In this document: piece after piece, positions 24,901 through 33,956 of the stretch
Position numbering within the stretch: the first letter of the stretch is position 1
How the letters are laid out: each line of letters opens with the position of its first letter
Source of the DNA: Microtetraspora glauca
GTDB taxonomy: Bacteria > Actinomycetota > Actinomycetes > Streptosporangiales > Streptosporangiaceae
DNA length: 64,000 nt
Assembly (NCBI GenBank): GCA_001570385.1
Contig: BBYL01000018.1
Coordinates: 168,751-232,750, forward strand
Direction of reading: 5' to 3'
Made by a program: the position numbers and the translations under genes
The notes under the pieces: generated by a model
Databases searched by the model: none
Told to the model about the DNA's origin: nothing
The model's input: the letters and a program-made list of their open reading frames with translations, nothing else

Positions 24901-25635
24901 GTGCGAGTCACTGTAGTGGGCAGCGGCGATGCATTCTGTTCCGGCGGCAGGTTCCAAACCTGCATCGCCCTGGCACCAGAGGCCTCCGCCCCGCCACATG
25001 TCCTGATCGACTGCGGCGCGACCAGCCTGGTCGCCCTGCGGCAGCAGCAGATCGATCCCAACGAGATCGACACGGTGCTGATCACCCACCTGCATGGTGA
25101 CCACTTTGCAGGGCTGCCCTTTCTGGTCCTCGACGGGCAGTTCCGCCGAAGGACCCACGACCTGACCGTGGTCGGCCCACCCGGAACCGGCGCCCGGCTG
25201 GCAGAGGCGATGGAGACGATGTTCCCCGGCTCCAGCACCATCCAGCGCCGCTTCACCGTCCGCGTCAGGAAACACACCGACCGACGCGCCAGCGAACTGG
25301 GGCCGCTGCACATCACACCATTCGAAGTACGGCATGCCTCCGGCGCCCCCGCCTACGCCATACGCGTCGAGACAACGACTGGATCAGTCGCCTACTCCGG
25401 CGACACGGAATGGACCGAAGCCCTGCTCCAGGCGGCCGACGGGGCCGACCTGTTCCTCTGCGAGGGCTACAGCCCAGCCCCGACCCGCTGGCACCTCGAC
25501 CTCGACACTCTCCACCACCACCGCGACCGCTTCACCTGTGAGCAAATGCTCCTCACCCACCTGTCACCCACAGCACTGGCCAGCGACCTGACCGGCTGGC
25601 ACATCGCTCACGACGGCCTTCATGCCGACTTGTGA
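24901..25635 (+). CDS. Metallo-beta-lactamase-fold hydrolase
   Basis: This is a 244-residue MBL-fold enzyme of the RNase Z/arylsulfatase-like branch. HLHGDH is at residues 63-68, followed by the FEVRHASG His, SGDTEW (bridging Asp) and a C-terminal LTHLS His, so both metal sites look complete. The fold starts with VVGSGDAFCSGGR. The GTG start is supported by the family N-terminus (MRVTVVGSG). Neighbouring genes give no hint of substrate. Confidence 0.85.
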   Translation: MRVTVVGSGDAFCSGGRFQTCIALAPEASAPPHVLIDCGATSLVALRQQQIDPNEIDTVLITHLHGDHFAGLPFLVLDGQFRRRTHDLTVVGPPGTGARLAEAMETMFPGSSTIQRRFTVRVRKHTDRRASELGPLHITPFEVRHASGAPAYAIRVETTTGSVAYSGDTEWTEALLQAADGADLFLCEGYSPAPTRWHLDLDTLHHHRDRFTCEQMLLTHLSPTALASDLTGWHIAHDGLHADL

Positions 25636-25735
25636 CTGAATCCAACTCGTTTCAAACACTCACTGACCGCGGCCCTGCCCGTGGCCGCGACGGGTCGCCG
25701 CTTGACATCCGTGGGAGCATCCCCGGCGTGCCGGG

Positions 25736-26158
25736 TCAGCGGCGGTGGCGCCCTCGGCGGTTGCGACGCAGGCCCCAGACCAGGAAGTACAGTGCGGCGG
25801 AGACGACCGCCCAGACCGCGAGCCCGGCCAGCAGCGCGGCCAGCGTGGGGATCCGCGTCGCCAGCGCCCAGACGCAGGTGGCATACGCCGTCATGCCGAC
25901 CGCGCCGAGGACGGCGCCGCGCGCGTCCTGAGCGGCGGGGACCCGGTCATGCTCCTCGTGCTCGATCAGGGTGAGCGTCGCGGCGAGGATGGCGGGGAAG
26001 GCGAGGAGGACCCCGCCCGTCACCTCTCCCCAGTGGTGCCCGATCAACCCGGCCACCACCGAGATCGCCGCTCCGAAGGCGAACCGCAGTGCCATGTCCC
26101 GCTTGGTGATCTTCTTCAGCCTTGACGGCTGGATCCGGATCTTCCCGGAGGAGTTCAT
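25736..26158 (-). CDS. Small membrane protein, DUF3147-like (second of pair)
   Basis: This 140-residue protein has a basic N-terminus (KIRIQPSRLKKITKRDM) followed by four hydrophobic segments and a very basic end (RRNRRGRHRR). Its ATG overlaps the stop of the preceding gene (ATGA). The two proteins share an arrangement of four helices and appear to be a tandem duplication or heterodimer. I place them near DUF3147, without certainty. Confidence 0.65.
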   Translation of the reverse strand: MNSSGKIRIQPSRLKKITKRDMALRFAFGAAISVVAGLIGHHWGEVTGGVLLAFPAILAATLTLIEHEEHDRVPAAQDARGAVLGAVGMTAYATCVWALATRIPTLAALLAGLAVWAVVSAALYFLVWGLRRNRRGRHRR

Positions 26159-26544
26159 CCGGCGACTGCGATCAGCGCCCGGCCGGCTGCGGCCACCACC
26201 GCCCAGACCCCGAGCGCGGCGATCGTGCCGCCGACCGCCCCCAGGCGGGTGACGAGGGGTACGGCCGAGGCGCAGTAGGCGACCATCGCGACCGACCCGG
26301 CGATCATCCCTAGCGCGGACTCCGTGACCTGCGGGCCTCCCTGGAACAGCAGGGTGAGCGACATTCCCGCGAGTGCGACGGCGGGAGCGGCGGAGAAGAC
26401 GCCGGCGAACTGCTTCGGGGTGACGAGCTCTCCGATCAGCGCGAAGACCATGACGAACAGGCCGCCGCAGAGCCCCCGCGCGGAGAGCACCAGCCACTGG
26501 CTCAATCCCGCCTCCCACACTCCGCCGCCGGCCGCCCGCTCCAC
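26155..26544 (-). CDS. Small membrane protein, DUF3147-like (first of pair)
   Basis: This 129-residue protein has four hydrophobic segments, with FALIGELVTPKQFAGVFSAAPAVALAG in the first pair. The GTG at 26544 is the likely start, and it directly abuts a 12-bp tandem repeat. Its stop overlaps the second gene of the pair. Function is unknown. Confidence 0.62.
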   Translation of the reverse strand: MERAAGGGVWEAGLSQWLVLSARGLCGGLFVMVFALIGELVTPKQFAGVFSAAPAVALAGMSLTLLFQGGPQVTESALGMIAGSVAMVAYCASAVPLVTRLGAVGGTIAALGVWAVVAAAGRALIAVAG

Positions 26545-26592
26545 CGTCCCGAGGCACGTCCCGAGGCACGTCCCGAGGCACGTCCCGAGGCG
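26545..26592. repeat. 12-bp tandem repeat at gene start
   Basis: Four copies of CGTCCCGAGGCA run head to tail immediately upstream of the GTG of the small membrane-protein gene; degenerate copies continue to about 26640. The unit is a multiple of three, so copy-number change would not shift a frame. It may influence the leader or ribosome-binding region. Confidence 0.75.
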
Positions 26593-26855
26593 CGGACCAA
26601 GCAGGGACCCGAGGCATGGGCCGAGGCGTGAGTCGAGCCGCGAATCGACGAACCACGGCGCGTCGCACGCGGACGGCGGACCGGAGATGGGTGTCTTTGT
26701 AACACTCGCGGCGACGTTCCCGGCGGCGCCGTGCCGTACCGGTGACCGGCCTTGGGCGGGGGATCACCGTTCCCGGACCCGCAGCATGGCCGGGGCGGGC
26801 GTCAGGGCCAGGCGTCAGGGTCGGGCGTCAGCGGCGTGCGTCAGGGGCGGGCGCG

Positions 26856-27947
26856 TCAGGGGGTGAGCCGGGCCAGGGCGCCGGTGTAGATCTCGACGGC
26901 CTCCTCGATCCGGGGGATCTCGCAGTACTCGTCGGTGACGTGCGCCTGCTCGGGCTCTCCCGGGCCGCAGATCACGGCCGGCACCCCGCCGTACGCCGCG
27001 ACGAGCACCGAGGCGTCGGTGAAGTAGCTGGCCGCGGGCCGGTCGCCAGGTGGGAGGGCGCCCGCCGCGAGCAACGCCTGGACGAAGGGGTCGTCCGGGT
27101 CGGTCCACACCGCGGGCAGGTCGGTCAGCACCTCGAGGGCCGTCTCGTCCCCCAGAGTCCGCCCCAGCCGCTCGCGCAGCTCGGCGTGGTCCTGGCCGGT
27201 GACGGTGCGCATGTCCACGGTCGCCTCGGCGAGATCGGGGACGGAGTTCACGTTGATCCCTCCGCGCGCCGTGCCCACGTTGGCGGTCGGAGCCCCGAGC
27301 CACGGGTGCGCGGGAACGCCGAGGTCGAAGTGCTCCACGACGCCGATCGCGCGCGCCAGCTTGTAGATCGCGTTGTCTCCCAGGTGCGGCATCGAGCCGT
27401 GCGCCGTCCGGCCACGGGCGACCGCCTTCAACCACAACGCGCCCTTGTGCCCGAGCAGGGCGCGGTTGGCGGTCGGCTCGGCCACCAGCAGCGCCCGCGC
27501 CTCCCGGACCATCCCGAGAGCGATCATGTCGATCGCGCCCTCGCACCCGGTCTCCTCGCCCGCGGTGAGGACGACCTCCAGGGCCGTCCGGGGCCCCGGG
27601 CCGCGTACGTGCCGCTCGGCGGCGACCACGAGCGCGGCCACCCCGGCCTTCATGTCGCTCGACCCGCGCCCGTACAACCGGTCGCCGTCCACCTCGGCGG
27701 CGTGCGGATCACGCGCCCATGCCTGGCCGCCCAACGGCACCGTGTCCAGATGCCCGGTGAGCACGACCGGCGAGCCGGCCCCCCAACGGGCCACCAGGCC
27801 GGTGCGTCCGGGCGCGTAGCGATGCTCCCTGACATCGAATCCCGCCGCCGACAAGCGCCGGGCGAGCGGCTCGGCGACCGCGGCCTCACCCCCGCCCACC
27901 GAGTCGATCCTGATCAGGTCGCGGGCCAGTTCCACCGCATCGCTCAC
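26856..27947 (-). CDS. M20-family metallopeptidase/deacylase
   Basis: This is a 363-residue M20 (ArgE/DapE/ACY1) enzyme. Metal ligands are seen in TGHLDTVP (His), RGSSDMKAG (Asp), GEETGCEGA (catalytic Glu and ligand Glu) and a C-terminal His (EPEQAHVTDE). The dimerisation domain sits between KGALWLK and AHGSMPHLG. I chose GTG 27947 because AAGGGG stands seven bases upstream. The longer frame from 27962 overlaps the lacI stop. It follows lacI in the same transcript, so it belongs to the divergent catabolic locus, perhaps removing an acyl group. Confidence 0.85.
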   Translation of the reverse strand: MSDAVELARDLIRIDSVGGGEAAVAEPLARRLSAAGFDVREHRYAPGRTGLVARWGAGSPVVLTGHLDTVPLGGQAWARDPHAAEVDGDRLYGRGSSDMKAGVAALVVAAERHVRGPGPRTALEVVLTAGEETGCEGAIDMIALGMVREARALLVAEPTANRALLGHKGALWLKAVARGRTAHGSMPHLGDNAIYKLARAIGVVEHFDLGVPAHPWLGAPTANVGTARGGINVNSVPDLAEATVDMRTVTGQDHAELRERLGRTLGDETALEVLTDLPAVWTDPDDPFVQALLAAGALPPGDRPAASYFTDASVLVAAYGGVPAVICGPGEPEQAHVTDEYCEIPRIEEAVEIYTGALARLTP

Positions 27948-27958
27948 GCGGTTCCCCT

Positions 27959-28975
27959 TCACTTTCCGCCGCCAGCGGCCACCGGTCGGCTGGTCTCACG
28001 TACGACGAGCCGGGGGGCGATCGCGACGCGCTGGGCGGGTCGCGGGTCGCTCACCCGGACCAGGCCGAGCAGGCGTACGGCCTCCGCCGCCATCTCCTCG
28101 ACCGGCTGGCGGACCGTGGTGAGCGGGGGGTCGCACATCGCGGCGTGGCCGACGTCGTCGAACCCCACGACCGACACCTCCTCGGGCACCCGGACGCCGC
28201 CCGTCCGGAGCGCGCGCACCAGGCCGACGGCGATCTGGTCGTTGCCGCAGATCACCGCGTCCGGCATGGTGTCAGCGTCGAGCAGCAGGCGACCGACCTC
28301 GACGCCCCATTCGAGGGTGAACTCGCCCAGGAACGGCGGCATGGTGGCGACCCCCGCCCGGGTGGCGGCGCGCTCGAACCCGGACAACCGCGACCTGGCC
28401 GAGGAGTTCATCAGGCGGCTGCCCACGAACACGACCAGCCGCGCGCCTCCCTCGGCCACGTGATCGACCGCCTGGGCGAGGGCGGAGTCGTCGTCCACGC
28501 CGACCCAGTCGGCTCCGCCGCCCTCGATGTACCGGTCGACCTGGACCAGGGGGACCCGCCGCGCGGCGTTCAGCACGGCGGGCACGCTGCCCTCGATGTC
28601 GCAGGGGCTGATGATGAGCCCGTCCACCCGCCGGGCCAGCAGCGTTTCGAGCCGCCTCGCCTCGATGTCGGGCCGGTACTGCGAGGCGCACAGCAGCAGG
28701 TCGCGCCCGGTTTCCTGGAGCTGGTGCTCGACCGCTTCCACGATCGTGGTGAAGAACGGGTTGCCGATGCCGGGCACGATCATGCCGATCGTCCCGGTCG
28801 TCTGGTCGCGCAGCGCCTTGGCGACCGCGTTCGGCTGGTATCCCAGCTCGGCTGCGGCGCGCGCCACGCGTTCGGCGACGTCCGGGGTGACCTTGCGGCG
28901 CCCGGAGAGGGCGCGGGAGGCCGAGGCGACGGAGACGCCGGCCGCTCTGGCCACGTCGTGGATTGTCACGCCCAT
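27959..28975 (-). CDS. LacI-family transcriptional regulator
   Basis: This 338-residue regulator has an N-terminal LacI helix-turn-helix (TIHDVARAAGVSVASASRALSG) with a hinge helix (YQPNAVAKAL). The periplasmic-binding-protein-like effector domain follows (GMIVPGIGNPFF, GFDDVGHAAM, LTTVRQPVEEM). ATG 28975 fits the family start. It is divergent from the ABC importer genes, and its own upstream region holds a TAATCGATT half-operator, so autoregulation is likely. The effector is probably the imported nucleoside or sugar. Confidence 0.95.
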   Translation of the reverse strand: MGVTIHDVARAAGVSVASASRALSGRRKVTPDVAERVARAAAELGYQPNAVAKALRDQTTGTIGMIVPGIGNPFFTTIVEAVEHQLQETGRDLLLCASQYRPDIEARRLETLLARRVDGLIISPCDIEGSVPAVLNAARRVPLVQVDRYIEGGGADWVGVDDDSALAQAVDHVAEGGARLVVFVGSRLMNSSARSRLSGFERAATRAGVATMPPFLGEFTLEWGVEVGRLLLDADTMPDAVICGNDQIAVGLVRALRTGGVRVPEEVSVVGFDDVGHAAMCDPPLTTVRQPVEEMAAEAVRLLGLVRVSDPRPAQRVAIAPRLVVRETSRPVAAGGGK

Positions 28976-28990
28976 CAAGTCATCACCGTG

Positions 28991-29000
28991 TAATCGATTT
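28991..29000. promoter_or_regulatory. Imperfect LacI operator upstream of lacI
   Basis: TAATCGATTT at 28991-29000 repeats the core of the perfect palindrome at 29140-29155. It sits 16-25 bp upstream of the lacI start and is placed for autorepression. Confidence 0.55.
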
Positions 29001-29100
29001 CCCTAGCGTGTCCGGGCCAGCACGGCGGTTCCGCCCTGCTGTGAGCTGCCTCACCGAGGAGTTCAGCAGAACGATAGATCGTTTCGGGGCTTACGTCACC

Positions 29101-29130
29101 TTGACGCCCGTTTGGCCTGGTCGCTAGCAT
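29101..29130 (+). promoter_or_regulatory. Sigma-70-type promoter of the importer operon
   Basis: TTGACG at 29101-29106 and TAGCAT at 29125-29130 are separated by 18 bp, a good vegetative promoter for an actinomycete. The predicted start point falls just before the LacI operator. An additional small palindrome (AACGAT-AG-ATCGTT, 29070-29083) lies upstream and could be a second regulator site. Confidence 0.65.
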
Positions 29131-29139
29131 CCCAGAAAT

Positions 29140-29155
29140 TGGTAATCGATTACCA
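29140..29155. promoter_or_regulatory. Perfect 16-bp LacI operator
   Basis: TGGTAATCGATTACCA is an exact palindrome with the central CG typical of LacI-family operators. It sits 10 bp after the -10 box, so a bound repressor would block initiation of the binding-protein gene at 29212. Confidence 0.8.
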
Positions 29156-29211
29156 CACTCCCCAACACTTTTCTTTGCGGCTCCTAGAGCGGCCCTCGAA
29201 AGGCTGGTCCG

Positions 29212-30192
29212 ATGGCACGATCCATTCGACTCACCCGCATGACCACGGCGACCGCACTTCTCGCGACCGGCCTGCTGGCTGCCGCGTGCGGTGGCACGGA
29301 CGACTCCGGTTCCGCGGCCTCGGGCGGCGGAGACAAGCCGAGGGTCGGTCTGGTGCAGATCAACCAGCAGGCGATCTTCTTCAACGAGATGAACGCCGGC
29401 GCCCAGCAGGCGGCGAAGGAGGCGGATGTCGATCTGACGATCTTCAACGCCAACGACGATCCGGCCAAGCAGAACGAGGCCATCGACAACTTCGTCCAGC
29501 AGCAGTTCGACGCCGTCATCGTGGTGGCCATCGACGTCGAGGGCATCAAGCCCGCCGTCAAGATCGCCAAGGACGCGGGGATGAAGGTGATCGCGGTGGA
29601 CGCGATCGTGGACTCCCCGTCCGTCGACACCCAGGTCGGTGTGGACAACGCCGCCGCGGCCCAGCAGGGCGGCGCGTTCGTCAACGACTGGGCCAAGGCG
29701 CAGAACCTCTCCGCCCCGAAGATCGGTGTCGTCGGCGCGCTGAACTCGTTCATCCAGAACATCCGCAAGGACGACTTCGTCAAGACCGTCGAGGGCGCGG
29801 GCGCGAAGATCGTGCAGACCGTGGACGGGCAGAACAAGCAGGAGGCCGCCATGACGGCCGCCGAGAACCTGCTGACCTCCCGCTCCGACATGGACGTCGT
29901 CTACGCCACCGGCGAGCCCGCCCTGCTGGGCACGGTGGCCGCCGTGAAGTCGCAGAACGCGGGCGACCGGGTCAAGGTCTTCGGCTGGGACCTCACCAAG
30001 GAGGCGATCAGCGGCATCGACGCCGGCTGGGTCGCCGGTGTCGTCCAGCAGGACCCGAAGACCGAGGGCTACGAGGCGGTCAAGGAGGCCAAGGCGCTGA
30101 TCGGCGGCGCCCAGGCCAAGAAGAAGATCGACGTGCCGGTGACGATCGTGACCAAGGACAACGTCGACCAGTACCGGGCCACGTTCAAGTGA
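29212..30192 (+). CDS. Ribose-type ABC importer, substrate-binding lipoprotein
   Basis: This is a 326-residue periplasmic-binding protein of the RbsB/pfam Peripla_BP_4 type. A lipoprotein signal ends in the lipobox LAAAC (Cys about residue 25). The mature part begins PRVGLVQINQQAIFFNEM and has the FNANDDPAKQ and VYATGEPALLG segments of the two lobes. It is the first gene after the LacI operator. The stop overlaps the ATPase start. Ribose, nucleosides or related furanosides are plausible ligands. Confidence 0.92.
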   Translation: MARSIRLTRMTTATALLATGLLAAACGGTDDSGSAASGGGDKPRVGLVQINQQAIFFNEMNAGAQQAAKEADVDLTIFNANDDPAKQNEAIDNFVQQQFDAVIVVAIDVEGIKPAVKIAKDAGMKVIAVDAIVDSPSVDTQVGVDNAAAAQQGGAFVNDWAKAQNLSAPKIGVVGALNSFIQNIRKDDFVKTVEGAGAKIVQTVDGQNKQEAAMTAAENLLTSRSDMDVVYATGEPALLGTVAAVKSQNAGDRVKVFGWDLTKEAISGIDAGWVAGVVQQDPKTEGYEAVKEAKALIGGAQAKKKIDVPVTIVTKDNVDQYRATFK

Positions 30193-31013
30193 GCGAGGAA
30201 GCGGCTCCGGTGACCGGCAAGAAAGCGGAGGGCGTGGACCGTGTGGTCATGCGCGACATCCGCAAGCGCTACGGGATGGTCGACGCGCTGCGCGGTGTGA
30301 CGCTGCGCGTCGGCCCCGGCGAGGTGATCGGGCTCGTCGGCGACAACGCCGCCGGCAAGTCCACCCTGATGAAGGTGCTCGCGGGCGCGGTCGTGCCGGA
30401 CTCCGGTGAGATCGTCTTCGACGGGCAGACGGTGTCGTTCGCCACGCCGCGCGACGCCCGCGAGCTCGGCATCGAGATGGTCTACCAGGATCTCGCCCTC
30501 TGCGACGACATCGACGTGGCGGGCAACCTGTTCCTCGGGCGCGAGCCGCGCAAGGCCGGCGGCCTGCTGCTCGACATCGCGCAGATGCACAAGGACGCCC
30601 GCCGTCACCTGGACGCGCTCAACATCCGGATCCCCCTCACGGACATCCCGGTGGGCGGCCTGTCCGGCGGGCAGCGCCAGGCCGTGGCCATCGCCCGCGC
30701 GGTGACCTTCGGCCCGAAGCTGCTGATCCTGGACGAGCCCACGGCGGCGCTGGCCGTCGCCGAGGTCGAGACCGTACTCGAACTGATCAAGACGGTCTCC
30801 GCCCAGGGCGTCTCGGTGATCCTGATCACGCACCGCCTGCAGGACCTGTTCCGGGTCTGCGACCGGCTCTGCGTGATGTACGAGGGCACCCTGCGGGCCG
30901 ACCTCGACGCCAAGGCCACCAGCCTGGAGCGGCTCGTCTCCGAGATCGTCGCCCACGACCAGATCGAGAACGACAGGACCGGGCACGACAAGACCGAGGG
31001 AGCGCGACGGTGA
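30189..31013 (+). CDS. Ribose-type ABC importer, ATPase (single NBD)
   Basis: This 274-residue ATPase has one nucleotide-binding domain: Walker A GDNAAGKST, Q-loop VYQDLALCDD, signature LSGGQRQA, Walker B LLILDEPTAAL and H-loop THRL. RbsA proteins are usually two fused domains; here a single domain must dimerise, as in FrcA/XylG-like short forms. The start may be GTG 30189 (overlapping the upstream stop) or GTG 30210 (GAGGAA nine bases upstream). It is coupled to the permease by a GTGA overlap. Confidence 0.9.
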   Translation: MSEEAAPVTGKKAEGVDRVVMRDIRKRYGMVDALRGVTLRVGPGEVIGLVGDNAAGKSTLMKVLAGAVVPDSGEIVFDGQTVSFATPRDARELGIEMVYQDLALCDDIDVAGNLFLGREPRKAGGLLLDIAQMHKDARRHLDALNIRIPLTDIPVGGLSGGQRQAVAIARAVTFGPKLLILDEPTAALAVAEVETVLELIKTVSAQGVSVILITHRLQDLFRVCDRLCVMYEGTLRADLDAKATSLERLVSEIVAHDQIENDRTGHDKTEGARR

Positions 31014-32011
31014 CCGTCACCAGCGAGCGGGTCGTGACCACGAGGGCGGCCCGCGCCAACGCCCACATCGGCAAGCACGCGCAGACGATCGCGATCGGCG
31101 TCGTGCTGGTCGTCCTGCTGATCTTCTTCGCGTTCTCCGCCGACCGGTTCGCCACCACGGGCAACCTGCTCAACCTGATGCGGCAGATCTCGCCGACACT
31201 GATCGTCGCGATCGCGATGACATTCGTGATCAGCACCTCCGGCATCGACCTGTCGGTCGGCTCGACGGTCGCGTTGTCGGGGTCGCTGCTGGCGATCGTG
31301 TTGCAGCACGGCTGGGACCCGACGCTGGCGCTGATCGCCATTCTCGCGCTGGGCGCGCTGATCGGGTTCGTCAACGGCTGGTTCTCGTCGTACCAGAACA
31401 TCCCGCCGTTCATCGTCACGCTGGCGATGTTGTCGATCATGCGGGGTACCGCCCTGCGCGCCACCGAGGGGTACTCCACCCCGATCGACGGCGAGCTGTG
31501 GATCGTCCAGCTCGGGCAGGGCCGCGTCGGCGGCATCCCGGTGCCGGTCATCCTCGCCGTCGTCATCGCGGCGGTCGGCTGGCTCACCCTGACGCGTACG
31601 CCGTTCGGCCGGTACGTGATCGGTCTGGGCTCCAACGGCGAGTCGCTGCGCCGTACCGGCGTGAACACCCGGAAGGTCGGGCTGGCCGTCTACGTGCTCA
31701 CCGGCCTGGCCGCCGCCCTCGCGGGAGTACTGATCGCGACCCGGCTCAGCTCGGGCTCGTCGAACGCGGGTTCCGGGTTCGAGCTGGAGGTCATCACGGC
31801 CGTGGTGCTCGGTGGCACCAGCCTGTTCGGCGGCCGGGGCAGCATGCTCGGCACCATCCTGGGCGCGCTCACCCTCGGCGTCATCGCCAACGGTCTCGTG
31901 CTGCTGCACGTCTCGCCGTTCTACGTCCAGATCGTGCAGGGTGCCATCCTGCTGCTCGCGATCTTCGCCAACAGCAAGGTGTGGGCCAGGTTCGGCGCGG
32001 TGCGAAAATGA
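31010..32011 (+). CDS. Ribose-type ABC importer, permease
   Basis: This 333-residue RbsC-like permease has about nine or ten membrane segments and the family motif GGTSLFGGRGS near the C-terminus. The TSGIDLSVGS segment is in the second helix region. Starts and stops overlap the flanking genes by four bases. It should form the channel for the ATPase and lipoprotein encoded just upstream. Confidence 0.92.
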   Translation: MTVTSERVVTTRAARANAHIGKHAQTIAIGVVLVVLLIFFAFSADRFATTGNLLNLMRQISPTLIVAIAMTFVISTSGIDLSVGSTVALSGSLLAIVLQHGWDPTLALIAILALGALIGFVNGWFSSYQNIPPFIVTLAMLSIMRGTALRATEGYSTPIDGELWIVQLGQGRVGGIPVPVILAVVIAAVGWLTLTRTPFGRYVIGLGSNGESLRRTGVNTRKVGLAVYVLTGLAAALAGVLIATRLSSGSSNAGSGFELEVITAVVLGGTSLFGGRGSMLGTILGALTLGVIANGLVLLHVSPFYVQIVQGAILLLAIFANSKVWARFGAVRK

Positions 32012-33102
32012 CCGGTATGACCGGTATGGCCGGGACTGGGGCCGGGGCACCGAGCACCGTGACCACGGTGCTCGGCCCGGTGCCCGTCGAGGAGCTCGGC
32101 ATCACGCTCTGCCACGAGCACCTGCGCAACGACGGCGCCAGCGCCTGGCATCCCGCCCCGGAAGGCGACGCGGAGGGCGAGGCCATCGCCGGGTCGCCGG
32201 TGCGGATGGAGTTCCTCGGCCGGCTGCGCAACGATCCCTACCTCTCCCGCGACAACGTGTCCTTGGACGACACCGGTGTCGCGATCGAGGAGGTGGCGAG
32301 GTTCGCCGCCCGCGGCGGGCGCACCCTGATCGAGGTGACCCCCGAGGGTCTCGGCCGGGCACCGGCCGAGCTGGCCGCGATCGCCCGCGCCACCGGCCTG
32401 AACGTCGTGATGGGTTGCGGCTTCTATCTGGAGCGCACCCATCCGGCGCGGGTCCGCGGCATGAGCGTCGCCGACGTCGCCGACGAGATCGAGCACGACC
32501 TCTCGGAGGGCGTCGGGGGCGTGCGGGCCGGCGTGATCGGTGAGATCGGCGTCTCCCCGGACTTCACCGCCGCGGAGGAGAAGGTCCTGCGCGGCGCCGC
32601 GCGGGCACAGGCCCGCACCGGGGTGCCGCTCTCCGTGCACCTGCCCGGATGGGTACGGCACGGCCACCGCGTGCTCGACGTCATCGCCGAGGAGGGCGGC
32701 CTGATCGAGGCCACCGTGTTGTCGCACCTCAACCCCAGCGGGCGGGACCGCGACTACCAGGTGGCGCTCGCCACCCGCGGCGCGTACCTCGGATACGACA
32801 TGTGCGGCATGGAGTACCACTATCCGGGCGAGGGCCAGTCCCCGTGCGACGACGACAACGCCGCGGCGGTCGCCTGGCTGCACCGCGCGGGGCTGGGTCA
32901 TCGGGTGCTGCTGTCCCAGGACGTGTTCCTCAAGACCATGCTGGTCCGGTACGGCGGTACCGGCTACGCCCACATCCTGACCCACTTCGTGCCGCGCCTG
33001 CACGAGCACGGGCTGACCCCCGCGGACACGTCACGGATGCTCGTGGACAACCCGCGCGACCTCTTCCTGGCCGCCACGGCCGCCTCGACCGCCGCGCGCT
33101 GA
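32008..33102 (+). CDS. Phosphotriesterase-family metallohydrolase
   Basis: This is a 364-residue (beta/alpha)8 amidohydrolase of the PTE/COG1735 family. Metal ligands are LCHEHL (two His), GEIGVS (a Glu where classic phosphotriesterase has the carbamylated Lys), SVHLPG and LSHLNPSG (His) and LLSQDVF (Asp). The Glu variant marks the lactonase/PHP-like branch rather than true phosphotriesterases. The ATG overlaps the permease stop. A repeated MTGMTGMAG precedes the fold and suggests an alternative downstream start. It probably opens a lactone or ester in the catabolic route. Confidence 0.85.
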   Translation: MTGMTGMAGTGAGAPSTVTTVLGPVPVEELGITLCHEHLRNDGASAWHPAPEGDAEGEAIAGSPVRMEFLGRLRNDPYLSRDNVSLDDTGVAIEEVARFAARGGRTLIEVTPEGLGRAPAELAAIARATGLNVVMGCGFYLERTHPARVRGMSVADVADEIEHDLSEGVGGVRAGVIGEIGVSPDFTAAEEKVLRGAARAQARTGVPLSVHLPGWVRHGHRVLDVIAEEGGLIEATVLSHLNPSGRDRDYQVALATRGAYLGYDMCGMEYHYPGEGQSPCDDDNAAAVAWLHRAGLGHRVLLSQDVFLKTMLVRYGGTGYAHILTHFVPRLHEHGLTPADTSRMLVDNPRDLFLAATAASTAAR

Positions 33103-33205
33103 CCCCCCGCCGCGCCGGTCCACCGCGCCGCATCCCTGCGCTTATCCCTGTATTTCCGTACAAGAACACACGACACAATCGACACCCATTGAAGGAGACA
33201 TCTTC

Positions 33206-33955
33206 ATGACCCGCGTGCTGGTCGCCGGCGAATCGTGGGTGAGCGTATCGACCCACTACAAGGGCTTCGACGCGTTCACCACGACCACCTACCACACCGG
33301 TTTCGAGCCGCTGCGGGACGTTCTGGTCGCCGACGGCGTCGAGGTCGACCACCTCCCGGCGCACGACGTGCCCAAGCTGTTCCCCGGGACGATCGAGGCC
33401 CTGTCGGCCTACGACGTCATCGTGCTGTCCGACATCGGCGCCAACAGCATCCTGCTGCACCCCGACACCTGGCTGTCCAGCGGCAAGACGGTCAACCGGA
33501 TCGAACTGCTGGCGAACTGGGTGGAGCAGGGCGGCGGCCTCGCCATGGCGGGCGGCTACCTGAGCTTCCAGGGATTCGAGGCCAAGGCCGCCTACAGCGG
33601 CACCGCCGTCGAGCGGGTGCTGCCCGCCCGGATCTCCCGGTACGACGACCGGGTGGAGACGCCGCAGGGCGTGCCCGGCCTCCTCGCCGGCGCCCCGCAC
33701 CCGATCACGGCCGGGCTGCCCGCCGAATGGCCCGACCTGCTCGGGTACAACCGGTTCGAGGTGCCCGAGGACGCGACGCTGCTCGCCACGGTCGGCGGCG
33801 ACCCGCTGCTCGCCGTACGGGACGCCGGGGCCGGCCGGACACTGGCCTGGGCGTCCGACATCGCGCCACACTGGTGCCCTGACGAGTTCGTGGCGTGGGA
33901 GGGGTATGCCACCCTGTTCACCCGCGCGGTCCGCTGGCTGGCCAAGGAGATCTGA
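33206..33955 (+). CDS. ThuA-like / class I glutamine amidotransferase-fold protein
   Basis: This 249-residue protein starts MTRVLVAGESW and contains DVIVLSDIGANS, WVEQGGGLAMAGGYLSFQGF and WASDIAPHW, typical of ThuA/DUF1355-like proteins. The catalytic Cys of amidotransferases is absent at the usual elbow (MAGGYLSF). A strong GAAGGAG precedes the ATG. It lies 104 bp after the phosphotriesterase-like gene and two bases before the nucleoside hydrolase. ThuA homologues act on keto-sugars in sugar catabolism, and that may be its role here. Confidence 0.78.
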   Translation: MTRVLVAGESWVSVSTHYKGFDAFTTTTYHTGFEPLRDVLVADGVEVDHLPAHDVPKLFPGTIEALSAYDVIVLSDIGANSILLHPDTWLSSGKTVNRIELLANWVEQGGGLAMAGGYLSFQGFEAKAAYSGTAVERVLPARISRYDDRVETPQGVPGLLAGAPHPITAGLPAEWPDLLGYNRFEVPEDATLLATVGGDPLLAVRDAGAGRTLAWASDIAPHWCPDEFVAWEGYATLFTRAVRWLAKEI

Positions 33956-33956
33956 C

